DNA from: an archaeon
GTDB lineage: Archaea; Thermoproteota; Nitrososphaeria_A; Caldarchaeales; Wolframiiraptoraceae
NCBI GenBank assembly: GCA_029258815.1
Contig: JAPDJZ010000135.1
Location: forward strand, 1 to 17,443
Length of the DNA: 17,443 bases
Reading direction: 5' to 3'
Shown here: in pieces, positions 1 to 7,684 of the stretch
Layout: every line of letters starts with the position of its first letter
How positions within the stretch are numbered: position 1 is the first letter of the stretch
The notes under the pieces: generated by a model
Database searches by the model: none
Told to the model about the DNA's origin: nothing
Seen by the model: only the letters and a program-made list of their open reading frames with translations
Made by a program: the position numbers and the translations under genes

Positions 1-1829
1 TTTATGACAACATATGCATCGTAGGGGCATGCCTCTTTGAGGCACTTACTGCATCCCTCACAGACAGCAGCTCTTCCTTCGAACATAAGACCTTTAGGCA
101 GGAGGGCGTAGAAAATCTGCTTACCTGTCCATAGCTCCACTGGCTTCTTTATGGCTGGCTCTGGTAGCTCTGTAATACCAGCCTTTGCTATGATGTCACA
201 AGTTTCCTCACGTGTGTAAACGGAGCCTTTCTTAGTCAAAATGTATGCAGCAGATATGAGGTCCTGCTTTGCTCCAATAATCGAGCCCCCAGTTCTTGGA
301 GACAACAAGTTCTTTTTCACACTCATCAATTCCTCTGCTTCAATCCTTGCCTCCATTAGCTGTAGAGCGTGGAGATTCATCTCGTCTCCGTCGAAATCTG
401 CATTATATGGAACACATGCCCCGGGGTTGACCCTAAAGGTTGAACCCGGTAGAACCCTAACCTTATGGCTCATCATGGAGAGCTTGTGAAGAGAAGGTTG
501 TCTGTTAAATAGAACGTAGTCTCCATTTAGGAGATGTCTTTCAACGACATCTCCTGGCTCTAATGCCTCTGCTTCCCTCTCTAAAACATCTCTTTTCAGT
601 ACCTTAAGGCTTATGGGCCTTGTCTCTCCCTTCTTCCTTATGTAGTTAGCGCCAGGGTACTCATTTGGCCCCCTCAAAACGAGATCCTTTAGCTGCTCTA
701 TGTTCCATTCATTTACATATTCTGGAATTGTAAGAACCTTAGCTATTTCAACAGGAACGCCAACTTCATCAACACCTATCATAGGATCAGGAGATATTAC
801 AGTTCTGCTGGAGAAATCAACCCTCTTTCCTATCAAGTTCTTCCTTAATCTTCCCTCTTTCCCACTCAATCTCTGGAATAAGGCCTTTAAAGGCCTGTTA
901 CTTCCCCTTTGCGTAGCTACAGGCAAACCAGTAGCTGCATTGTGGAAAAAGACAGCTACTGAATACTGAAGTAGTTCCCATTCACCCTCTATAACGCTAT
1001 CAGGAGCTCCGGAGGCAATAGATTCACTCAATTTCTGATTTGCCTTAATTATGTCCACAAGAAGATGGGTCAGATCGTCCTCAGATCTTTCCCCAGTTTC
1101 GAGGAATATGGAAGGCCTAACGGTGGGAGGAGGCACTAATAGGACTGTTATTACAATCCATTCGGGTCTGGCTCTTTCAGGATTGAACCCTAAGATCATA
1201 GCATCTTCGTCAGGTATCCTCTCAAGTCTATCCCTGATCTCGTTAGGCCATAATCGTCTGGGTTCTGGTTCCTTAACTATGAACTTATAGAACTCTTTTA
1301 GGTCTACGAGTTCAACTCTCGCACCGCAATGGGGGCATTTATCCGATTTACTTAGGTATTTGTTTATCTTCTTTTGGGCTTCCTTGAATATCTCATCATC
1401 TATTTTCTTATTCGAATGCTCTTCCCAGAACTTCCTTGCCTTCCTAATTAATTCCTTTCTCTCATTATCCGGAAGTAAAACCTTGCCGCACTGAGGGCAG
1501 GTCATGTTAAGAATGTACTTCAGTAACCTCGAATACCCTATATTAATGACTGGTTTTGCGAGTTCTATCCTTCCAAAATGACCTGGGCAATGCTGCGGAT
1601 AATTGCCACAAGTGGGACATCTCTGTCTTGGATTTATGGTCCCTAACCTTGGATCAAGGACTCCACCCTGAACGGGCATGCCAGCCTCATCATAAGCGGC
1701 AGGCTCTCTGATCTCTATCATACCTATTTTTCTAATGTCTTGAGGGGACATCATCCCAAATTGAAGCCCCCTTAGCACATAGCTGATGGCTTCTTCCCTT
1801 CTAGGATAGGGAGTTATTAATGAAGACAT
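1..1829 (-). CDS. rpoA1: DNA-directed RNA polymerase subunit A' (Rpo1N), 3' end outside window
   Basis: Largest-subunit N-terminal half of archaeal RNA polymerase, carrying the catalytic Mg2+ site. About 609 codons are visible from ATG 1829; the gene runs off the left edge. An in-frame GTG lies two codons upstream. Visible landmarks are an N-terminal zinc motif CPTCGNYPQHCPGH, a second pair CPQCG...CPHCG, the conserved stretch GRLRKNLIGKRVDFSSRTVI, and the catalytic loop NADFDGDEMN, whose three aspartates bind Mg2+. Near the window edge, residues 590-601 form a cysteine cluster (C-x2-C-x2-C-x4-C-P). The gene starts 13 nt after the rpoB stop, and a G-run followed by TG overlapping that stop may serve as ribosome binding site, so it is probably co-transcribed with rpoB. 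The whole gene is AT-rich compared with the DNA right of about 2430. Confidence 0.97.
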   Translation of the reverse strand, partial: MSSLITPYPRREEAISYVLRGLQFGMMSPQDIRKIGMIEIREPAAYDEAGMPVQGGVLDPRLGTINPRQRCPTCGNYPQHCPGHFGRIELAKPVINIGYSRLLKYILNMTCPQCGKVLLPDNERKELIRKARKFWEEHSNKKIDDEIFKEAQKKINKYLSKSDKCPHCGARVELVDLKEFYKFIVKEPEPRRLWPNEIRDRLERIPDEDAMILGFNPERARPEWIVITVLLVPPPTVRPSIFLETGERSEDDLTHLLVDIIKANQKLSESIASGAPDSVIEGEWELLQYSVAVFFHNAATGLPVATQRGSNRPLKALFQRLSGKEGRLRKNLIGKRVDFSSRTVISPDPMIGVDEVGVPVEIAKVLTIPEYVNEWNIEQLKDLVLRGPNEYPGANYIRKKGETRPISLKVLKRDVLEREAEALEPGDVVERHLLNGDYVLFNRQPSLHKLSMMSHKVRVLPGSTFRVNPGACVPYNADFDGDEMNLHALQLMEARIEAEELMSVKKNLLSPRTGGSIIGAKQDLISAAYILTKKGSVYTREETCDIIAKAGITELPEPAIKKPVELWTGKQIFYALLPKGLMFEGRAAVCEGCSKCLKEACPYDAYVVI

Positions 1830-1842
1830 ATGCACACCCCCC

Positions 1843-4800
1843 TCAAAGATCCTCCTCCACCCGCAATCTTACGTCTATGAGTCCAGTCATTAGTTCCTGT
1901 GTAAACAGTACTGTGGCATATCCCGTAATCCATGGCATTACTTCGACAGCCTCCCTACATCTTGGACAGAAGAAGGAGTTCGTGAGAGAATTGAAGAAAG
2001 CCAAGGATCCACATTTCTTGCATACATAAACTAAGGTCTTATCAGAACTTTCAATATATCTGTCTCTCAAGCTTGCTGCAGCACCGTGTGCAAGTAAAAC
2101 CTCTCCCTCCATCTCTCCAAGCCTTAAACCTCCTCCTCTTGCCCTTCCTTCTACCGGTTGCCTTGTCAATACTTGGACCTGTCCTCTTGCCCTGGCGTGG
2201 ATCTTATCCTTAACCATGCGCTTTAGTCTCTGATAGAAGCTTATCCCAATGAATATTTTGGCTTGGATCATCTTTCCAGTTCTACCATCATACATTACTT
2301 CCTTGCCTGAAGGCTCAAATCCGAGCTTTTTGAGAGCTTCCTCCAAATCCTCGACTTTTTCGGATATGAAGGGAGTCCCATCTATAAATCTGCCCTCTAA
2401 AGCTCCTACCTTACCTGCTAGTATTTCAATCAGCTGGCCTATCGTCATCCTGCTCGGGAAGGCGTGAGGGTTGATTATGAGGTCCGGGACTATCCCGCTC
2501 TCCGTGTAGGGCATGTCTTCCTGGGATAGGAGCATCCCGACGACGCCCTTCTGGCCGTGCCGCGAGGCGAACTTGTCCCCGATCTCGGCCGGGCAGAAGG
2601 ATCTAACCTTCGCCTTTACCAGCTTATTACCCTCCTCGTTCTTGGTTATGAATATCGCGTCGACGACCCCCGCCTCGGAGGGCCTCACGGTCTCGGACGC
2701 GTCCCTCCAGACGAGCTCCCTCGCCGGGGCGCGCTGATACTCCTCTAGGAATCTGGGCGGGCTCTGAACTCCGACGATTACGGTTCCTCCGTTTACGTCG
2801 GCTTCTATGTGGGCTAGGCCGTCAAGGTCTAGAACCCTGTAGGCGTGCTCGCCCCTATAGCCCCTAACGTTCGAGTCCGGGATCTTAATGACGTCCTTCT
2901 CCCCTCCTATGTAGGTTCTCGCCTCGACCTCATACGTCCGGTAGCTTAGGGATAGGGCTAGGCCCCTCTCGACCGCGGACTTGTTTAGGACCACCGCGTC
3001 CTCCATGTTGTAGCCCTGACCCGTTAGGATCGCGACGACCATGTTCTGGCCTATCGGCCTACCCTCTATCCCGATCAGCTCGGTCGCCTTGGTTACGACT
3101 ATCGGCTTCTGCGGGTAAACTAGGAGGTGGGATCTCGAGTCGACCCTCAGATTATAGTTTATCGCGAAGACTCCCAGGGCCTGCTTCCCCATGGCCCCCT
3201 CGTAGATGTTCCTCGGAGACTGGTTGTGCTCGGCGTAGGGTATTATCGAGACGACCGCTCCTAGGATCGCGTATGGGCAGATCTCTAGGTGGGTGTGCTC
3301 CGGGGTTACGTCCTCCGGCTTTAAGGCTACTAGGGCGTTCTCCTCCTCCTCGGCGTCGAGGAACTCTATGACGCCCATCGAGATCAGGTCTCTGAACCTC
3401 AGGGTTCTGCTCTTCAGCCCTTCGACGTGCTCCCTCGTTAGGAGCGGCCTTCCATCCTTAACTACGATCAGCGGCCTCCTAACCCTTCCCTCATCCATGT
3501 TTATCCAAACCTCTTGGACGTGCGGATACCTGTATAGGGCGGCGTTCACGCTGAGGCTTATCTCCCCCCTCCTCCTAAACTCTCGAAGGTTCTGGACTAG
3601 CTTCTCGCCGTTAGCGTGATAGCCCACGAGAAGGCCATCTACGAAGACCTTCGCGGCGTAGCGCCTCCTCTTAATTAACGCCTCCGAGAGCGGGACGACG
3701 CCTAGCGAGTAGAGCTTCTCGAGGATAGCGCGCTTCTTAACCGGATAGCTTATCTCGGCCGTGAGAGCGAGGTTCTTGACGAGGCCGCAGTTGCTCCCCT
3801 CCGGGGTCTCGGCCGGGCAGATCCTACCCCAGTGGGTTCCGTGGAGGTCTCTGGCCTCGAAGTGGGGCTGGCTCCTGCTGAGGGGGGATTGAACCCTCCG
3901 CAGATGGCTTATGGTGGCTAGGTGGTTCGTCCGGTTGAGGAGCTGGGTTACGCCGACCCTTCCCCCGGGCCAGTTCCCGGTCGCGAAGGCGTGTTTAACG
4001 AAGTCCGTTATTATGCCGGGTCTAACGAAGGTCGAGATCCTGACGGGATACCTAGAAGCCGCGGCGCGTTCGAGCTGGTATCTAACGTCCCTCAGGAGCT
4101 TCATGAAGGCCATCCTGTATAGCTCCATCATTAGGGGGCCCGCGAGCTTAAGCCTCTTATTGGCGTAGTGATCCCGGTCGGTCGGCTTCCTTATCCCGAG
4201 GCTCGTCTCGAGAAGCCTACCGATCACCTCGCAGAGGAAGACCGCCTTCTGGTATCTCGCGGCCTTATTCGTCCCGATGTGTGGCAGGAGGACGCTGTCG
4301 ATCAGCTGCTCGGCCCGCTGGATCCTATACTCCTCGGCGTAGCCGAACGCTATCCTATTCCCTATGTAGCGTAGGGCCTCGTGCTCGGTATCTATTCCGG
4401 CCGCCTCCTCGAAGGATGGCTGGAGAAGCTCCTGAACCTCCCTCAGCGGCGAGATCAGGTTGAGGATTTCCCGGTCATTCGTCATCCCGAGGGCTCTCAG
4501 CATTATTATCGCGGGGATCCCCTTGTAGATCCTCGAGAAGAAGACCTTGACGGGGCCGTCCGGCTTATAGGTTACCTCTGTTCTGGCCTGCCTGCCGTAA
4601 GCAGCCGAGATCACTATCGCGCTTAGCTGGCTTCCATTAGCCTCCTTCTCGGTTACGATGACCCTGTTCGGGGCCAGATCCTCTATCGCCACGATCACGC
4701 GCTCGGACCCGTTTATGATGAAGTATCCTCCGGGATCCTTCGGGTCCTCCCCTATCTCCATGAGCTCCTCGTCGCTCATCCTCGAGAGGGGGCAGATGTC

Positions 4801-5196
4801 GGACTTCACCATTATCGGGATTATCCCGACCTTAACCTTCTCGGGCTTCTGGAGGATGGGCTTGCCGTCCAAGTAGAGCATCATCTCGACGTAGAGCGGC
4901 GCCGCGTAGGTGAGGCTCCTAAGCCTGCACTCCATCGGGGTTACGTTCTCTATAATCGTCCCGTCTATCTCCTCGAATACCGGCTTACCGATCTCGGGGT
5001 TCCTCATCTTCAGGGTTAGGGTTCCGTATTTAGTCTGAACCTCTAGGTCTCCGAGGGATTTTATAAGCTCGTTAAGCCCCTCCTTAGTAAACCAGTTATA
5101 TGATTTCAGGTGATGCTGGACTAGGCCCTCATCTTCTAGGTACGCCCGGATGACCTCCCATAGGTCCTCCTGCCTGAGCTCTACCTGCTTAAGCAT
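1843..5196 (-). CDS. rpoB: DNA-directed RNA polymerase subunit B (Rpo2), undivided
   Basis: Second-largest RNA polymerase subunit, 1117 aa, the full length of the unsplit archaeal form. Conserved stretches include RICPAETPEGSNCGLVKNLA, GQGYNMEDAVVLNKSAVERG, GDKFASRHGQKGVVG and GGLRLGEMEGEVLLAHGAA. A C-terminal zinc site is formed by C1059, C1062, C1077 and C1080. The ATG at 5196 is supported by GAGGTG at 5204-5209 with 7-nt spacing. A tiny out-of-frame ORF of three sense codons (ATG GAT GCT TAA) overlaps this start. The gene lies between rpoH and rpoA1, the standard archaeal order. Oddity: the first ~920 codons are GC-rich like the rest of the window, but from about position 2430 to the 3' end the codons turn AT-rich (for example ATT, GAA, TTA, AAA), as in rpoA1. 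The protein reads through intact and conserved across the junction. Confidence 0.98.
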   Translation of the reverse strand: MLKQVELRQEDLWEVIRAYLEDEGLVQHHLKSYNWFTKEGLNELIKSLGDLEVQTKYGTLTLKMRNPEIGKPVFEEIDGTIIENVTPMECRLRSLTYAAPLYVEMMLYLDGKPILQKPEKVKVGIIPIMVKSDICPLSRMSDEELMEIGEDPKDPGGYFIINGSERVIVAIEDLAPNRVIVTEKEANGSQLSAIVISAAYGRQARTEVTYKPDGPVKVFFSRIYKGIPAIIMLRALGMTNDREILNLISPLREVQELLQPSFEEAAGIDTEHEALRYIGNRIAFGYAEEYRIQRAEQLIDSVLLPHIGTNKAARYQKAVFLCEVIGRLLETSLGIRKPTDRDHYANKRLKLAGPLMMELYRMAFMKLLRDVRYQLERAAASRYPVRISTFVRPGIITDFVKHAFATGNWPGGRVGVTQLLNRTNHLATISHLRRVQSPLSRSQPHFEARDLHGTHWGRICPAETPEGSNCGLVKNLALTAEISYPVKKRAILEKLYSLGVVPLSEALIKRRRYAAKVFVDGLLVGYHANGEKLVQNLREFRRRGEISLSVNAALYRYPHVQEVWINMDEGRVRRPLIVVKDGRPLLTREHVEGLKSRTLRFRDLISMGVIEFLDAEEEENALVALKPEDVTPEHTHLEICPYAILGAVVSIIPYAEHNQSPRNIYEGAMGKQALGVFAINYNLRVDSRSHLLVYPQKPIVVTKATELIGIEGRPIGQNMVVAILTGQGYNMEDAVVLNKSAVERGLALSLSYRTYEVEARTYIGGEKDVIKIPDSNVRGYRGEHAYRVLDLDGLAHIEADVNGGTVIVGVQSPPRFLEEYQRAPARELVWRDASETVRPSEAGVVDAIFITKNEEGNKLVKAKVRSFCPAEIGDKFASRHGQKGVVGMLLSQEDMPYTESGIVPDLIINPHAFPSRMTIGQLIEILAGKVGALEGRFIDGTPFISEKVEDLEEALKKLGFEPSGKEVMYDGRTGKMIQAKIFIGISFYQRLKRMVKDKIHARARGQVQVLTRQPVEGRARGGGLRLGEMEGEVLLAHGAAASLRDRYIESSDKTLVYVCKKCGSLAFFNSLTNSFFCPRCREAVEVMPWITGYATVLFTQELMTGLIDVRLRVEEDL

Positions 5197-5288
5197 CCAT
5201 AATCACCTCTAGCCCGGGTTTTCCGCTCGGAAAGCCTAAACTCAAGATCCAGACTATCCATACGCCCAAGCTTCTCGATCACCCCCAT
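5181..5288 (-). CDS. Possible 35-aa small protein between rpoH and rpoB
   Basis: An open frame from ATG 5288 to TAG 5181-5183 would encode a charged 35-residue peptide starting MGVIEKLGRMDSLDLEFRLS. Its last 16 nt overlap the rpoB start out of frame, an arrangement compatible with translational coupling, and it fills most of the rpoH-rpoB gap. No strong ribosome binding site is visible, although a GGTGG lies about 14 nt upstream. I do not recognise it. It could equally be a chance frame over a leader sequence; only conservation in relatives would decide. Confidence 0.25.
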   Translation of the reverse strand: MGVIEKLGRMDSLDLEFRLSERKTRARGDYGCLSR

Positions 5289-5313
5289 GCTTTAACTCTT
5301 TCCACCCTCATCC

Positions 5314-5583
5314 CTATTCCTCGGAGGAGACGACGTATCGGTAGTATACCGCCCTCCCCGCGGTTGGGGAATCTCGGATTATCTCGATGATATCGCCTGG
5401 CTTCGCGCCGATGGCCTTTACGACGGGGTCCGACGCGAGGATATAGGGTAGCTGATGGGGCTTAACCCTATACTTCTCCAAGACGGCCTTAGCCTCCTCG
5501 GGAGAGAGGATCCTATGCTTCGGGACTAGGAAGTGCTCCAAGATCGAGGGCTCTTCCGGAGCCTCCTTCTTAGCCTTTTTCAT
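5314..5583 (-). CDS. rpoH: DNA-directed RNA polymerase subunit H (Rpo5)
   Basis: Small RNA polymerase subunit, homologous to the C-terminal domain of eukaryotic RPB5. Family hallmarks are HFLVPKHRILSPEEAKAVL, a YRVKPHQLPYILASDPV stretch, and AKPGDIIEIIRDSPTAG followed by YYRYVV. I chose ATG 5583 (89 aa), because the TATA element at 5631-5638 predicts transcription starting near 5609, downstream of the earlier in-frame start at 5625, and because AGGTC lies about 8 nt before ATG 5583. Family members usually have about 75-85 residues, which also fits. The lysine- and glutamate-rich residues 1-13 precede the conserved domain. It is the first gene of the rpoH-rpoB-rpoA1 cluster. Confidence 0.93.
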   Translation of the reverse strand: MKKAKKEAPEEPSILEHFLVPKHRILSPEEAKAVLEKYRVKPHQLPYILASDPVVKAIGAKPGDIIEIIRDSPTAGRAVYYRYVVSSEE

Positions 5584-5630
5584 GCGAGAAGACCTAGCTG
5601 GAGACACGACATAAACCATACGCACAGCCG

Positions 5631-5638
5631 ATTAATAA
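5631..5638 (-). promoter_or_regulatory. TATA box of the rpoH-rpoB-rpoA1 cluster
   Basis: On the minus strand the sequence ACTTATTAAT lies about 50 nt before ATG 5583, placing transcription start near 5609 with a leader of about 26 nt. Its position argues against the longer rpoH reading from 5625. Confidence 0.55.
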
Positions 5639-5652
5639 GTGTAAGGCAGAGG

Positions 5653-5913
5653 CTAAAGCCTGAAGCCGAAGGCCTCGGCGAGCTTCTCGGCCCTCTTAAG
5701 CCCCTCGAGAAACCTGTAACCCTTCTCGGTGAGCCTATAGCCTCCCTCAGCCTTCTCGACCAAGCCCTTCTCGGCCAGCTCCTCGAGATACCTCATGCAC
5801 CTATCGTAGGATAGGTTCGCGTAGGTTAGGATCGCCGATATCTTCTCACCATGCTCGCCCACGGCCTCGAGGATGTCTAGAATTATCTTAAGCCTCGACC
5901 TATAACGCTTCAA
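5653..5913 (-). CDS. Small winged-helix DNA-binding protein
   Basis: 86-aa predicted DNA-binding protein resembling the archaeal single-domain winged-helix regulators of the ArnR1/HTH_45 type. The order is N-terminal basic helix (KRYRSRLKIILDILEAV), a helix-turn-helix around residues 25-50 (ISAILTYANLSYDRCMRYLE), then a beta wing (LVEKAEGGYRLTEKGYRFL) and a C-terminal helix. Start codon is TTG 5913, overlapping the stop of the upstream membrane-protein gene in the string TTGA, so the two should be translationally coupled. AGGG lies a few nt upstream. A regulator coupled to a membrane protein suggests it controls, or takes its signal from, that partner; this is inference. The target is unknown. 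Confidence 0.8.
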   Translation of the reverse strand: MKRYRSRLKIILDILEAVGEHGEKISAILTYANLSYDRCMRYLEELAEKGLVEKAEGGYRLTEKGYRFLEGLKRAEKLAEAFGFRL

Positions 5914-6512
5914 GAAGCCCTCACCATTCTCGCGAGAAGTATCAGGAGGCTCGTGAAGCCGAGGAATCGGAGAACGTGGCCGGCTATCAGAAATCCCGGG
6001 AATCTCATGGATTGGAGGGTGAAGGAGAGGTGGCTGAGGAAGATCAGGAGGAAGGCTAGGAAGGCTAGGAAGCTATTGGCCGAGCGCTTATACGAGAAAT
6101 TTACCCCTAGCTGAATCGCTATCGCCGCCGCCAGAGCCGAGAGAACCCCCTCGGAGAAAGCCCCGAAAGCGAGAAGCGGGAAGAGGGCCATCGGAGACGC
6201 CTCAGGGCTTTCAGCCCTATCGACGGTATAGGATCCGATTATCAGGCAGTAGGAGGAGGCCGTCAGGATGAAGTAGCCGGAATACCCGAGAGCGATCAGG
6301 GATGCCGACCTCGTTATCAGCGCCGCCAAAAGGAAGGAGGAGTCTAGGAGGAGGGCGGCGCCTGCCAAGGCGAATCCCAGCTGAAACAATAGCAGAGACT
6401 TTTTGTGAGCGGCGGAATAGGATCTGAAGGCGTAGTATGAGACGAGGAGGGCCGCGAAGCCGCTAACATAACCCATGGCAATATCGTAGCCTAGGATGGG
6501 CCTAATGGGCAT
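5910..6512 (-). CDS. Polytopic membrane protein, about seven helices, function unknown
   Basis: 200-aa hydrophobic protein with roughly seven predicted transmembrane segments, around residues 10-30, 40-60, 61-85, 85-97, 105-135, 145-165 and 172-196. Loops are short, and charged residues are rare apart from a VDRAESPEAS loop near residues 96-106. No catalytic motif is evident and I do not recognise the family by name. It is the first gene of a two-gene unit, its stop overlapping the TTG start of the winged-helix gene. A TATA element at 6537-6548 places transcription start only a few nt before ATG 6512, so it is probably leaderless. It diverges from the secreted-protein gene at 6607. Confidence 0.75.
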   Translation of the reverse strand: MPIRPILGYDIAMGYVSGFAALLVSYYAFRSYSAAHKKSLLLFQLGFALAGAALLLDSSFLLAALITRSASLIALGYSGYFILTASSYCLIIGSYTVDRAESPEASPMALFPLLAFGAFSEGVLSALAAAIAIQLGVNFSYKRSANSFLAFLAFLLIFLSHLSFTLQSMRFPGFLIAGHVLRFLGFTSLLILLARMVRAS

Positions 6513-6536
6513 ATCTGACCTGCATTCGGAAGAATT

Positions 6537-6548
6537 TGAATTAAAAGG
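6537..6548 (-). promoter_or_regulatory. TATA box for the membrane protein/winged-helix pair
   Basis: Minus-strand CCTTTTAATTCA is centred about 30 nt upstream of ATG 6512, the spacing expected of a leaderless archaeal transcript. Confidence 0.55.
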
Positions 6549-6606
6549 TTATGGACGAATCGTACGCGATCCATTTTAGCGGATCGGCCCGAGATAAGGC
6601 CGAGAC

Positions 6607-7335
6607 ATGAGGGTGAAGTTGGATAGAAAATTCGTCGGAGTCATCTCGCTGATAATCGTGGTCGTCGCCATGCTAGCCTTCCAAGGGGCCTACGCCATAA
6701 GCGGCCCCGCCGACGAAGCTGAGAAGATAATCGTGGATGACGCCGTGATAGAGTCGATCGATAACTCGACAGTAACCGCGATAATATCGGGAAGTGAAAT
6801 CGACCTATTCGCTAAAGGCCGGTGGGTCGTGATCTCGGATGAGATCGAGACCCTGCCGTGGATCGAGGCCATGAAGTACGTGGAGCCCGGGGACGCGGTC
6901 GTAGCGATGGCGACCGTAACCAAGGGCAACCAGACGGGGGACGTGCTGCTCGGCATCAAGCAGGGAGACCTAATCCTAGTTAGGCCGATCCTCCTAAAAC
7001 ACTGCGCCAAACACCATAAACACGCATCGAGCTACCTGAGCTTCCGCGGAGCCCTAACCGAGACCAAGGAGAACTACATGATCCTAGAGCGCGACGGCCA
7101 CCGCGTAATCGCCCTAACTAACGGAAAATGGATCGAGGCAGGCGGAGAAGAGGACGTGACGTGGGCGGACGTTCGAAGCGAATTCAAGCCGGGAGACCAG
7201 ATAAGACTATTCTACCACGACATCGCCGTCTTCAACGAGAAATTCGAAAACCTCACCGGGATAAAGGCGCTGATCTGGAGCTACAGCGGAGCGATCCTAG
7301 ACCTAACCTCAGGAACAACCCTCTCAAGAAAATAA
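6607..7335 (+). CDS. Exported or membrane-anchored protein with a duplicated beta-rich domain
   Basis: 242-aa protein with a basic N-terminus and hydrophobic segment at residues 9-30 ending in AYA, consistent with a signal peptide or single anchor; the rest should lie outside the membrane. Two copies of one domain are visible, about residues 46-118 and 148-226. Each has the pattern Gly-(Arg/Lys)-Trp, then a Trp, then a PGD turn (for example GRWVV...LPWIEAMKYVEPGD and GKWIE...VTWADVRSEFKPGD). The linker carries a metal-binding-like cluster, HCAKHHKH at residues 132-139. No enzyme motif is recognised; a small beta-barrel fold is a guess. Upstream, CATTTTAGC near 6573-6581 may act as TATA box for a near-leaderless message. 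The gene diverges from the membrane-protein pair. Confidence 0.75.
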   Translation: MRVKLDRKFVGVISLIIVVVAMLAFQGAYAISGPADEAEKIIVDDAVIESIDNSTVTAIISGSEIDLFAKGRWVVISDEIETLPWIEAMKYVEPGDAVVAMATVTKGNQTGDVLLGIKQGDLILVRPILLKHCAKHHKHASSYLSFRGALTETKENYMILERDGHRVIALTNGKWIEAGGEEDVTWADVRSEFKPGDQIRLFYHDIAVFNEKFENLTGIKALIWSYSGAILDLTSGTTLSRK

Positions 7336-7373
7336 CAACCCACGATAGAATTGAGCCATAACACCCATCCCCT

Positions 7374-7380
7374 ATTTTTC
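7374..7380 (+). terminator. T-run, possible terminator of the 6607-7335 gene
   Basis: ATTTTTC lies 40 nt after the stop codon of the exported protein. Archaeal termination commonly uses short T-runs without a stable hairpin. No other plus-strand gene lies between it and the tRNA. Confidence 0.3.
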
Positions 7381-7415
7381 TAAGCAATCACGCATAGCAT
7401 AAAGACCATTATATA

Positions 7416-7504
7416 CGGGCCCGGCGGGCTTTGAACCCGCGACCCCCGGGTCTCTTCCAGAGCGTTAAAAGCCCGGTGCTCTATCCTGGCTGAGCTACGG
7501 GCCC
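7416..7504 (-). tRNA. tRNA-Lys(TTT) with 14-nt intron
   Basis: A complete cloverleaf folds on the minus strand. Acceptor GGGCCCG (7498-7504) pairs with CGGGCCC (7417-7423), with G73 at 7416. The D stem is GCTC/GAGC. The anticodon stem CCGGG (7472-7476) pairs with CCCGG (7446-7450), and the T arm is GCGGG-TTCAAAG-CCCGC. The anticodon TTT is at 7467-7469. A 14-nt intron (7452-7465, ACGCTCTGGAAGAG) sits at the canonical site after position 37 and contains a small CTCT/AGAG helix suited to the archaeal splicing endonuclease. No CCA is encoded. A minus-strand AT-rich element at 7534-7547 (CCTTTATCTAAAAG) is the likely TATA region. Confidence 0.93.
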
Positions 7505-7684
7505 TCGGTGCTCCGGTTTTGAGGTTGATTTGTCTTTTAGATAAAGGTTGTTTCTGTTGTGGGTGTTTTGGGGAGCTTGGTTATCTAGGATGTGGTCTAT
7601 GCGTCTTCCTTCGGAGGGGGCGCGGGTCTTGGGCGGTTGTCTGCGGAAGCTTATTATCTTGGAGGCTGGTTTGCTCGCCCGGCT

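Noticed and set aside
7405..7414. ATTATATACG as a plus-strand TATA box
   Set aside because: It would drive antisense transcription through tRNA-Lys with no plus-strand gene at the right spacing; more likely the AT-rich 3' flank of the tRNA.
7592..7684. 31-residue N-terminal extension of the alpha/beta hydrolase
   Set aside because: The extension is Gly-rich without family similarity, and the conserved N-terminus plus an AT-rich promoter-like element favour ATG 7685.
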